64,000 bases of DNA from a virus. Both the position numbers and the translations under genes were made by a program. Shown here in pieces: positions 57,797 to 64,000 of the stretch. The notes under the pieces were generated by a model. That model was not told where the DNA came from. It did no database searches and was given only the letters and a program-made list of their open reading frames with translations. Each line of letters starts with the position of its first letter. The first letter of the stretch is position 1. The stretch covers positions 44,403-108,402 of the IMG/VR virus record IMGVR_UViG_3300011116_000834; one strand, given 5' to 3'.

Positions 57797-59293
57797 ATGG
57801 GCGTTAATGTAAAAGGCGGAAATAATTCAGCTGGTTTGGCAAATGTCAGTTCAACCTATGAACTTCAGGTAACCACTCCACAGGAACAAGCGCAAGCGGG
57901 TTTCGTGCAGTTGAGTTCCGAAGTCGATGACGGAACCGTTCTTGGCACAAGAACCAATCTGGCATTGGAGGCATCGGACGACTTCCGCCTTCGCGTCGGT
58001 CTAGACCAGACCCTGTTCAACATGTCCTTCGAAGGTACGACCGTTCCAACTGGACATTTCCAACAGGTCACGGCAACTGCCACCGTCACCCAACTCAGCA
58101 ACTTCCTGATCGTCAACGGCGGTGCATCTACCACCTCCGCTCAGGGTGCATATATCCGCACCTACCGCCACTTCCCATCATTCGGAACATATCCAACCTA
58201 TGTCGATATGTGGATTCGTGAAGTTGGTCCAACCTCTGTGAATGTCGTTTCCGAGTGGGGTCTTCTCTACCTCACCGCAGTCGCAACGGCAACTCCACTC
58301 GACGGCGTGTTCTTCCGCCGTCTGTCTGGTGGTGCGCTCCGTGCAGTCATCAACAACAACGGTACTGAAACCGAATATACCATCGACACGACGAATGTTC
58401 CTTCCCGTGACGGCGTTGGTGCATACGATGCAACCGAAGTCAACCACCACCTGATCGCGTTCCACAACGATGTCGTTCGCTTCTGGATCAATGACATAAT
58501 GGTGGCAAGCATAGACTGCCCCTCCAATCAGGCGGCATTCATCTCAGGCACGAACATTCCAGTCGGTTTCCGCGTCCTCAATACCAATACCGTCACTCCA
58601 GTTGCCCGTCAGTTGCAGATCGGCTTCATCAATGTCGGTATTGGCGATCAGAACACCAACAAGCCTTGGTCCCATGCAATGGCGGGTGCTGGTCAGGGTT
58701 CGTATCAGACTCAGGTCGGTTCTACAGTCGGTGGAACCGTCACCCGTGGTGCAGCACCCGCTGGTTGGGTGACTTCGGGTACTGCCCGTGCCACAGGTAC
58801 ATGGACTGCCACATCCGCCCCTGCAACGGCATCCCTTGGTGGAATGTTCGTGACTCCCGCGATCTCGACATTGACTTCCGATGCAGACTATCCAGTGTTT
58901 GCATATCAGGTTCCAACGGGTACTGCTGCTCTTCCAGGCAAGACTCTGTACATCACAAGCATCCGCGTCGGTGAAGCATATGCTTCCGCTGCGGCATCCA
59001 CGAATGCCATTCAGTTGACATATATCGTCACCGTTGGTGGAACATCCGCAACCACATCGACTGCCGATGCAACCACCACGGTCGCTCCTCGCGCACTCGT
59101 CGTAGGTAGTCACGGATTCGTGGCTACCGATGTGGTGGGAACTCTCAAGCCAGGATTCGAAGTCACCTTCCCAACTCCACTTGTCTGCCCAGCAGGTACA
59201 TTCTTCACATTCGTATGCCGCCCATTCGGTACGGTCGCTTCCAATACTCTCGTCGTGTCAAGCAGCCTTTCGGTGAACGGATACTTTGAATAA
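57797..59293 (+). CDS. Abundant virion protein candidate with capsid-like codon usage
   Basis: A 498-residue protein with a strong AAGGAGATAA site. Residues 1-90 (VNVKGGNNSAGLANVSSTYE, then ALEASDDFRLRVG) introduce a beta-sandwich region (100-290) with a lectin-like look (FWINDIMVASIDCP), followed by a Thr/Ala/Gly-rich tail domain. I do not recognise the family. Codons are clearly richer in C and G at third positions than in neighbours, in the same way as gp23, suggesting very high expression. It could be a capsid decoration, whisker or major fibre protein. No AT-rich late box directly precedes it. Confidence 0.65.
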   Translation: MGVNVKGGNNSAGLANVSSTYELQVTTPQEQAQAGFVQLSSEVDDGTVLGTRTNLALEASDDFRLRVGLDQTLFNMSFEGTTVPTGHFQQVTATATVTQLSNFLIVNGGASTTSAQGAYIRTYRHFPSFGTYPTYVDMWIREVGPTSVNVVSEWGLLYLTAVATATPLDGVFFRRLSGGALRAVINNNGTETEYTIDTTNVPSRDGVGAYDATEVNHHLIAFHNDVVRFWINDIMVASIDCPSNQAAFISGTNIPVGFRVLNTNTVTPVARQLQIGFINVGIGDQNTNKPWSHAMAGAGQGSYQTQVGSTVGGTVTRGAAPAGWVTSGTARATGTWTATSAPATASLGGMFVTPAISTLTSDADYPVFAYQVPTGTAALPGKTLYITSIRVGEAYASAAASTNAIQLTYIVTVGGTSATTSTADATTTVAPRALVVGSHGFVATDVVGTLKPGFEVTFPTPLVCPAGTFFTFVCRPFGTVASNTLVVSSSLSVNGYFE

Positions 59294-59571
59294 TGGCACT
59301 TCTAAAGAACATCAGTACGGAATATGGAGTCTATGCTTCGTATTGGAAGATAACTGAGATTTCATTGAATCTTGATGGAAGTTGTGATCTTGTATTATCT
59401 GGTTATTATAATGAAGAAACCAGAGATGCAAATCTACAACATCTGAAGAAAATGCAATATCATATCGACCAGCCAACGGTTGTGCAATACTTTCCAAGTG
59501 GTATAGATTTGTCACAAGTATATGCATATCTTAAGACTACTGGTGAATTTGGTGGTGCAGAAGATATTTAA
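59293..59571 (+). CDS. Small conserved phage protein (92 aa)
   Basis: A 92-residue protein overlapping the previous stop (TAATG). It opens MALLKNISTEYGVYASYWKI and has TEISLNLDGSCDLVLSGYYN; similar short proteins follow fibre or head genes in marine T4-like phages, with no known role. The end is followed by the promoter of the dUTPase gene, so it closes the late fibre cluster. Function unknown; likely a virion or assembly factor because of its place. Confidence 0.6.
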   Translation: MALLKNISTEYGVYASYWKITEISLNLDGSCDLVLSGYYNEETRDANLQHLKKMQYHIDQPTVVQYFPSGIDLSQVYAYLKTTGEFGGAEDI

Positions 59572-59574
59572 CTG

Positions 59575-59602
59575 TTGACTTCAATTTTAGTTGTGGTATA
59601 AT
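59575..59602 (+). promoter_or_regulatory. Sigma70 promoter for dut (TTGACT-16-TATAAT)
   Basis: TTGACT (59575-59580) and consensus TATAAT (59597-59602) are 16 bases apart. The dut ATG at 59609 is only six bases past the -10, exactly where transcription should start, so the mRNA should be leaderless. The promoter likely serves the metabolism and replication genes up to gp43. Confidence 0.8.
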
Positions 59603-59608
59603 CACATT

Positions 59609-60133
59609 ATGGAACTAAAAATATTTAAACTTTATAGTAATGCTCCTGAACCAAGATATGGATCGGATAATGCAGCGTGTTTCGATCTCAGTGCATTTTT
59701 ACATTATCAAGGATCCGTGAAGGCGTATACGAAGGAAAATGATCTTGTGGAAATGTTGGTCGCCCAAGATGCAGATGGTAGGAATTACATCGATATTCCT
59801 GGTGAATGGAGAGCGTTGATTCCTACAGGGTTGGTAATGGATATTCCATGCAATCATTCTGTCAAAATTTATCCAAGATCTGGAATTTCCACAAAGCAGG
59901 GATTGAATCTCATCAACTGCGTTGGTATAATTGATTCCGATTATGTTGAGGAAGTCTTTATTCCCGTGTATAACACAGCACAGAAAAAGATCAGAATCTA
60001 CGATAATGATCGAATCTCTCAGGGAGAGATGGTTTTTAATTACAAGACCTTAATTAATTATACAAATGAAAGACCTGCTAAGAAAAGTAATCGTGAAGGT
60101 GGATTTGGATCTACAGGGGTATCGGAAATATAA
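59609..60133 (+). CDS. dut: dUTPase
   Basis: The start at ATG 59609 is chosen because it lies at the expected transcription start; in-frame codons before it fall within the promoter. The 174-residue trimeric-type dUTPase has all five motifs: GSDNAACFDLSA (I), IYPRSGIST (II), GIIDSDYVEEVF (III), RISQGEMV (IV) and NREGGFGSTG (V). It hydrolyses dUTP to dUMP and pyrophosphate, lowering uracil in phage DNA and feeding dTMP synthesis. An insert between motif I and II (about 30-60) makes it longer than the usual 150 residues. Confidence 0.93.
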   Translation: MELKIFKLYSNAPEPRYGSDNAACFDLSAFLHYQGSVKAYTKENDLVEMLVAQDADGRNYIDIPGEWRALIPTGLVMDIPCNHSVKIYPRSGISTKQGLNLINCVGIIDSDYVEEVFIPVYNTAQKKIRIYDNDRISQGEMVFNYKTLINYTNERPAKKSNREGGFGSTGVSEI

Positions 60134-61476
60134 TGATACAAACTAATATTGATAATGTGGCAGAGTTTATCCAAACTCTCAGTATTTCGTCATCCGATGG
60201 CATTCCAGATATTTCTGGAAAGGACTGGGAAGAACTGAATTCAAAATACTTCAAGGAAGAAATCAAGGCAGGATTTGCCAAGTACATTACTGATAATAAT
60301 GTACTTTTTCCTTATAGAAAAATATCTCAAAAACATGTCATTGATAAATTTCATGAACTTAGAAAAATAAACTATCGCGAATTCATAATGGAAGATGCTG
60401 GAAAAGTTGTTGAGAAATACAATGACTACAAATATCCATATTCTCAATATGGAAAATTTGTGATTTCTTTCGGTCATTATTATAATGATATCAGCAATTT
60501 CTATCAGCAGCGCAATCGATATGATTGTGGTTCATATACCTTCAGGTCTCCAAATGAAATTTGGTATAGCGAGGATCTTCTTTCCAAGATGAACTGGACA
60601 TTCTGGAGATTCGATCAACATGGAATCAATGTCGATAAGATTCGTGGATCATTTAGATTGGGATCCTATGTAGCCACTCAATTCAAACCAAATGTGGCAA
60701 AGACAATATTTGATTTTGTGATCGACCAGAGCAAATGCAACAGCAAATCGGTGCTGGATATCAGCATGGGATGGGGAGATCGTCTAGCGGGATTCTATGC
60801 ATCATCTGCATTGTTCTACATGGGCACTGATCCAAACCCAAGTGTATATGATGTATATAAGCAGCAGTGCAAGGATTATGAAATGATGATCTCTGGTGAA
60901 GAACCAATCATTACGATATTCCAAAAGGAAGTCAATGGTCATCTGTATGAAGCATTCCGATGCATTGGAAAGTCTGGCAAGGAAGTAGTTTGCTACAATG
61001 CTCCTGCCGAGGATATTCTTGACGAGATTCGATCTCGTAGATTCGATTGCATATTCACATCTCCTCCTTATTTTTCCACGGAACTCTATGATGAAGGTGG
61101 AGATGATTGGAAGCAATCATGGGCAAGATATCCCGAATACGATAACTGGTGGAATCATTTCTTCAAACCAGTTATAACTGCTTGCTATGAATCTTTATCC
61201 GATACTGGATCGATGATGTTTAATATCATGGATCCAACAGTAAAGAGTGGAAGATACAAGACATGTGACCAAATGGTCGATCATGTCATTTCTCTTGGCG
61301 GAAAATTCGATGGTCAGATCGGAATGAGAATAAAGCAAAGACCAAAGAATGTAAGTTCTTCCGACTTGAGCAAGCATCTGATGAATACATTTATAGAAAA
61401 TATTTGGTGTTTTTCTAAGAATGGATTTGATATTTCCGTAAAGCGCACTACACTGGAATCACTATTTGGAGAATAA
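60133..61476 (+). CDS. DNA N4/N6 amino-methyltransferase (SPPY type)
   Basis: A 447-residue protein linked to dut by TAATG. The SAM-binding motif I is SVLDISMGWGDRLAGF (about 199-214), followed by GTDPNP. The catalytic motif IV is CIFTSPPYFS (about 303-312), where SPPY is found in enzymes that methylate the exocyclic amino group of cytosine N4 or adenine N6. The N-terminal 190 residues may recognise DNA. No restriction enzyme gene is nearby, so it probably protects phage DNA against host restriction or marks it for another purpose. Confidence 0.85.
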   Translation: MIQTNIDNVAEFIQTLSISSSDGIPDISGKDWEELNSKYFKEEIKAGFAKYITDNNVLFPYRKISQKHVIDKFHELRKINYREFIMEDAGKVVEKYNDYKYPYSQYGKFVISFGHYYNDISNFYQQRNRYDCGSYTFRSPNEIWYSEDLLSKMNWTFWRFDQHGINVDKIRGSFRLGSYVATQFKPNVAKTIFDFVIDQSKCNSKSVLDISMGWGDRLAGFYASSALFYMGTDPNPSVYDVYKQQCKDYEMMISGEEPIITIFQKEVNGHLYEAFRCIGKSGKEVVCYNAPAEDILDEIRSRRFDCIFTSPPYFSTELYDEGGDDWKQSWARYPEYDNWWNHFFKPVITACYESLSDTGSMMFNIMDPTVKSGRYKTCDQMVDHVISLGGKFDGQIGMRIKQRPKNVSSSDLSKHLMNTFIENIWCFSKNGFDISVKRTTLESLFGE

Positions 61477-61477
61477 T

Positions 61478-61786
61478 ATGACCCGCGAAGAACTATTTAA
61501 ACTACATGAAGATATGTGCGTCGAAGCTTTGGAGTTGATGAAGAAGAAGAATGCAGATTATGCTGGCAGTGGAACCGATCCTTTTGCCAATTTTCGTAGA
61601 GCAGAAGCACTTGGAATATGCTCCACTGAACAGGCATTTCTCGTTCGCATGACCGATAAGATGTCGAGACTTTCATCATTTGCAGCAAAGGGAAAATTGA
61701 GTGTTGAAGATGAAACTGTTCATGATACATTGGTGGACATGATAAACTATTCCGTTCTTCTCGCCGCGTATCTATACACAAAATGA
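61478..61786 (+). CDS. Nmad1/DUF1599-like protein
   Basis: ATG 61478 is chosen over TTG 61466 because GGAGA lies seven bases upstream and the start follows the methyltransferase stop. The 102-residue protein shows the pattern of the nucleotide-modification-associated family (Nmad1/DUF1599): KKKNADYAGSGTDPFANFRR, then the helix with RMTDKMSRL and EDETVHDTLVDMINYSVLL. The family is common in phages and is thought to be linked to modified nucleotides. Here it stands between a DNA methyltransferase and the polymerase, and overlaps the latter (ATGA). Confidence 0.75.
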   Translation: MTREELFKLHEDMCVEALELMKKKNADYAGSGTDPFANFRRAEALGICSTEQAFLVRMTDKMSRLSSFAAKGKLSVEDETVHDTLVDMINYSVLLAAYLYTK

Positions 61787-63270
61787 ATTTCTACACAAAT
61801 GTATTCTATAATTATGAGTCCATGCTGGTTGTCGAACGCAATCCAGATGGATCGAAGCAATACTTAAGGGAAGATTATAAACCTTCTATTTTTCTTCCTG
61901 CAAATAAATCATGCGATCACAAATCAATTGATGGACAAGATCTGTCACAGATGTTCTTCTGCGATTATCAGGATTACAAGCAGTTTCTTGAAAGTTATTC
62001 CGATGTGAAGAACTTTGAAATTCATGGCGATATCCAACAGGAATATCATTTCATAAACAAGAAATATGGAACTGATATTTCATATGATTTCTCTCAGATA
62101 GACATCATGTACATCGATATTGAAACCACTTCTGAAAAGGGATGGCCTTCAATTGAGGATCCAGAAGAGGAAATCATTGCTATCACTGTATTCTCCACCA
62201 AGCATGGAAATGCGACTTTTTGTCTTGGTGTTTTCAATCCAGGCGACATCGACATCAGGGTATTTGAATATCAGGATGAAGCGAAACTTCTTAAGGAATT
62301 TATTGAGTATTTTGCAAAGAATTATCCAGATGTCGTGAGTGGATGGAACATTCGATTCTTCGACTTTCCATATCTCATCAAGCGAATCAAGAAGGTTCTT
62401 GGCAATAAGGCAGCAAAGATGCTTTCTCCCTGGGGTATTCTCAAGGAGAAATTCGTGACACGCAATGGCAAGGAAGACTTGATGTACGACATCATCGGAG
62501 TCTCCATGTTGGATTACTATGAAGTCTACAAGACATTCACATATGTCAATCAGGAATCATATCGTCTTGATCATATTGCATATGTGGAACTTGGTCAACG
62601 CAAGTTGGCATATGATGAATATGAAAGTCTAACCGACTTCTACAAGAAGGATTTTCAGAAGTTCATTCAGTATAATATTCGAGATGTTGAACTCGTACAG
62701 AAGTTGGAAGAGAAACTAAAACTCATCGAACTCTCCGTGGCACTTGCATATTCAGCAGGAGTAAATTTCCAGGATGTATTCTCTCAGGTTCGTACATGGG
62801 AAGTGATCATCTACAATTATCTCAGCAAGAATAATATTGTTATTCCTCCCAAGAAAAGAGGTCATAAAGATGAGCAATATGCAGGTGCGTATGTCAAGGA
62901 ACCTCTTGTCGGTATGCATAAATGGGTAGTGTCATTCGATTTGAATTCCCTATATCCACATCTTATCATGCAGTATAATATTTCCCCCGAAACACTTACT
63001 GATGATGGATTGCGTGGAACTTTAGCACCCGATGGCATTCTGAAGAATGGCATCGTATCGATGAAAGCATTGGAAGAATACAAGGAAAAGAATGTATCCA
63101 TAGCTGCAAATGGAACAACTTATCGTAAGGATATTCGTGGATTTCTTCCTGAACTCATGGATAAAATGTATAAAGATCGTAAAATGTTCAAGAACAAAAT
63201 GATCGAATCGAAAAAAGATCTAGAGGAAATCAACGCAGAACTGAAGCGTAGGGGATTGACAACGACCTGA
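61783..63270 (+). CDS. 43: DNA polymerase gp43, N-terminal part (split gene)
   Basis: The 495-residue product is a family B polymerase without its C-terminal half (T4 gp43 has 898). The proofreading exonuclease is complete: Exo I DIET (D112, E114), Exo II N189-D194, Exo III Y297xxxD301. Polymerase motif A is FDLNSLYP (385-392). The protein ends after FLPELMDKMYKDRKMFKNKM and a charged helix, in the fingers region, before motif B (NSxYG) and motif C (DTDS). Two stops follow in frame (63268 and 63283), then an unrelated gene and tRNAs. The missing part, if it exists, must lie beyond the window. Confidence 0.9.
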   Translation: MNFYTNVFYNYESMLVVERNPDGSKQYLREDYKPSIFLPANKSCDHKSIDGQDLSQMFFCDYQDYKQFLESYSDVKNFEIHGDIQQEYHFINKKYGTDISYDFSQIDIMYIDIETTSEKGWPSIEDPEEEIIAITVFSTKHGNATFCLGVFNPGDIDIRVFEYQDEAKLLKEFIEYFAKNYPDVVSGWNIRFFDFPYLIKRIKKVLGNKAAKMLSPWGILKEKFVTRNGKEDLMYDIIGVSMLDYYEVYKTFTYVNQESYRLDHIAYVELGQRKLAYDEYESLTDFYKKDFQKFIQYNIRDVELVQKLEEKLKLIELSVALAYSAGVNFQDVFSQVRTWEVIIYNYLSKNNIVIPPKKRGHKDEQYAGAYVKEPLVGMHKWVVSFDLNSLYPHLIMQYNISPETLTDDGLRGTLAPDGILKNGIVSMKALEEYKEKNVSIAANGTTYRKDIRGFLPELMDKMYKDRKMFKNKMIESKKDLEEINAELKRRGLTTT

Positions 63271-63283
63271 TCCATGATATAAT
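63256..63283 (+). promoter_or_regulatory. Consensus sigma70 promoter TTGACA-16-TATAAT
   Basis: TTGACA (63256-63261) and TATAAT (63278-63283) both match the consensus fully with 16 bases between them. The ATG of the RNA methyltransferase at 63290 lies six bases after the -10, so RNA should start at that codon. The -35 overlaps the last codons of the gp43 part. Confidence 0.85.
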
Positions 63284-63289
63284 CTGTGC

Positions 63290-63829
63290 ATGGAAACGAG
63301 GAACATCATTGATCACTACCACTACTGGAAGCATGAAGCGATCATTGCGGATCTTGATGCAAAACGGAATAATTTTACCGTTCTTTGCAGCAATCTTTAC
63401 AATGATTTCAACATTGCTACAGTCATTCGCAACTCAAATGCGTTCCTTGCGAAGCAAGTGATCCTCTACGGATCGAAGCAGTATGATCGTCGTGGCACTG
63501 TAGGAACTCATCATTATACTAATTTCATTCATACCAAGACCTTTACCGAACTAGACGAAAGAATGAAGATTCTTCGTCAGACTTATGGTACGGTAAAGAT
63601 CATCGGCATAGATAATGTTCCAGGTGCTACGGCGATTGATACTTTTGAATGGAACACAAATACGCATTATGTTCTAGCATTCGGTCAAGAACAAGTAGGT
63701 CTACCAACAGAAATCCTTGACATCTGTGATCACATCTTGTATATTAAGCAATATGGAACTGTCAGGAGTCTGAATGTAGGAACCGCGAGTGGTATCGCAA
63801 TGTACGCACTCGCAAGTAATGTGTTTTAA
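63290..63829 (+). CDS. SpoU/TrmH-family RNA 2'-O-methyltransferase
   Basis: A 179-residue SPOUT methyltransferase with the three SpoU motifs: NDFNIATVIRNSNAF (about 39-53; N and R are the catalytic-site residues), YVLAFGQEQVGLP (about 127-139) and IKQYGTVRSLNVGTASGIAM near the end. Members methylate ribose 2'-O in tRNA or rRNA; TrmH acts on G18 and TrmL on the wobble base. Two tRNA genes follow directly, so a tRNA target is the natural guess. It has its own consensus promoter and no Shine-Dalgarno. Confidence 0.87.
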   Translation: METRNIIDHYHYWKHEAIIADLDAKRNNFTVLCSNLYNDFNIATVIRNSNAFLAKQVILYGSKQYDRRGTVGTHHYTNFIHTKTFTELDERMKILRQTYGTVKIIGIDNVPGATAIDTFEWNTNTHYVLAFGQEQVGLPTEILDICDHILYIKQYGTVRSLNVGTASGIAMYALASNVF

Positions 63830-63901
63830 TGGGGAGTAGTTCAATGGCAGAACTCCCGCCTTTGGAGCGGGCTGTTGGAAGTTCGAGTCTTCCCTCCCCA
63901 G
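63830..63901 (+). tRNA. tRNA-Gln (UUG)
   Basis: Complete cloverleaf: acceptor TGGGGAG with CTCCCCA, D stem GTTC/GAAC, anticodon stem CCCGC/GCGGG with loop CTTTGGA (anticodon TTG), T stem GGAAG/CTTCC with loop TTCGAGT, discriminator G. The leading T-A pair is typical of tRNA-Gln. It begins at the base after the methyltransferase stop codon and reads CAA, a codon used very often in these AT-rich genes. CCA is not encoded. Confidence 0.93.
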
Positions 63902-63906
63902 TTTTT

Positions 63907-63994
63907 GGGATTGTGGCGAAACTGGCGAAACGCAACGAATTTAAAATTCGTCACGGTTAAAGACACATTGTGGGTTCGAATCCCACCAATCCCA
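63907..63994 (+). tRNA. tRNA-Leu (UAA)
   Basis: Class II tRNA with acceptor GGGATTG/CAATCCC, anticodon stem ACGAA/TTCGT and loop TTTAAAA (anticodon TAA), a long variable arm (CACGGTTAAAGACACATT), T stem GTGGG/CCCAC with loop TTCGAAT, and discriminator A. It lies five bases after tRNA-Gln. It reads TTA (and by wobble TTG) codons. CCA is not encoded. Confidence 0.92.
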
Positions 63995-64000
63995 TTAAAA

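Noticed and set aside
58544-59113. Long minus-strand ORF of 189 residues opposite the codon-biased gene
   Set aside because: It arises because G/C-rich third positions on the plus strand reduce stop codons on the other strand. The translation is Cys/Gly/Arg-rich without domain features and has no promoter or ribosome site.
63250-63290. Single sequencing error or programmed frameshift as the cause of the short gp43
   Set aside because: A second in-frame stop follows within 15 bases, and the next 700 bases encode a complete SpoU-type enzyme and two tRNAs, with no polymerase motifs in any frame.
61783-63994. Group I intron or intein interrupting gp43
   Set aside because: No homing endonuclease, intein splice motif or recognisable intron core was seen. 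The inserted material is a methyltransferase and tRNA genes. It cannot be fully excluded without downstream sequence.

Overview
The window is a 64 kb piece of an AT-rich, T4-like myovirus genome. Every gene I can support lies on the plus strand, and genes are packed tightly: many start and stop codons overlap, and no gap without a gene exceeds 165 bases. The core gene order (13-14-15-16-17-18-19-20-core-21-22-23, a tail protein, uvsY, uvsW, 55, 47, 46, 45, 44, 62, regA, 43) is the one known from marine and freshwater T4-like phages such as cyanophages, rather than that of coliphage T4. No photosynthesis genes are present, so the host cannot be named from this window.

Layout: (1) 0-16.5 kb, baseplate and tail-fibre genes. 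These include four large modular adhesins with collagen-like GXT repeats, very cysteine-rich repeats and a lectin-like DUF1566-type C-terminus. (2) 16.5-29.1 kb, the neck, terminase, tail, portal, prohead and capsid genes, served by late promoters of the form TATAAATA. (3) 29.1-38.8 kb, recombination and replication genes: uvsY, uvsW, the late sigma factor gp55, gp47/gp46 nuclease, gp45 clamp, gp44/gp62 loader and the RegA repressor. (4) 38.8-49.5 kb, a cassette of about twelve sugar genes: GT10- and GT11-type fucosyltransferase-like proteins, several GT-A glycosyltransferases, two FkbM methyltransferases, a sugar C-methyltransferase, GDP-mannose 4,6-dehydratase and a GT2-TPR protein. (5) 49.5-59.6 kb, a second fibre cluster with a strongly repetitive collagen-like protein and one gene with capsid-like codon usage. 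(6) 59.6-64 kb, dUTPase, a DNA methyltransferase, an Nmad1-like protein, the N-terminal half of DNA polymerase gp43, a SpoU/TrmH RNA methyltransferase, and tRNA-Gln(UUG) and tRNA-Leu(UAA).

How it fits together: gp55 should direct late transcription from the TATAAATA boxes, which sit before gp13, gp18, gp19, the core protein, gp22, gp23 and fibre genes. Early or middle genes carry sigma70-like promoters (TTGACA-16-TATAAT). In several cases the promoter lies only 5-7 bases before the ATG, which predicts leaderless mRNAs. The sugar cassette lies directly next to fibres full of GPT/GNT triplets, so glycosylation of the virion's own collagen-like fibres is a reasonable hypothesis; modification of host surface glycans is the main alternative.

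The points most worth checking are: the sugar cassette beside collagen-like fibres; the split polymerase; the promoter-in-hairpin element before gp13; the leaderless promoters; the modular cysteine-rich adhesins; and an antisense consensus promoter upstream of gp55.
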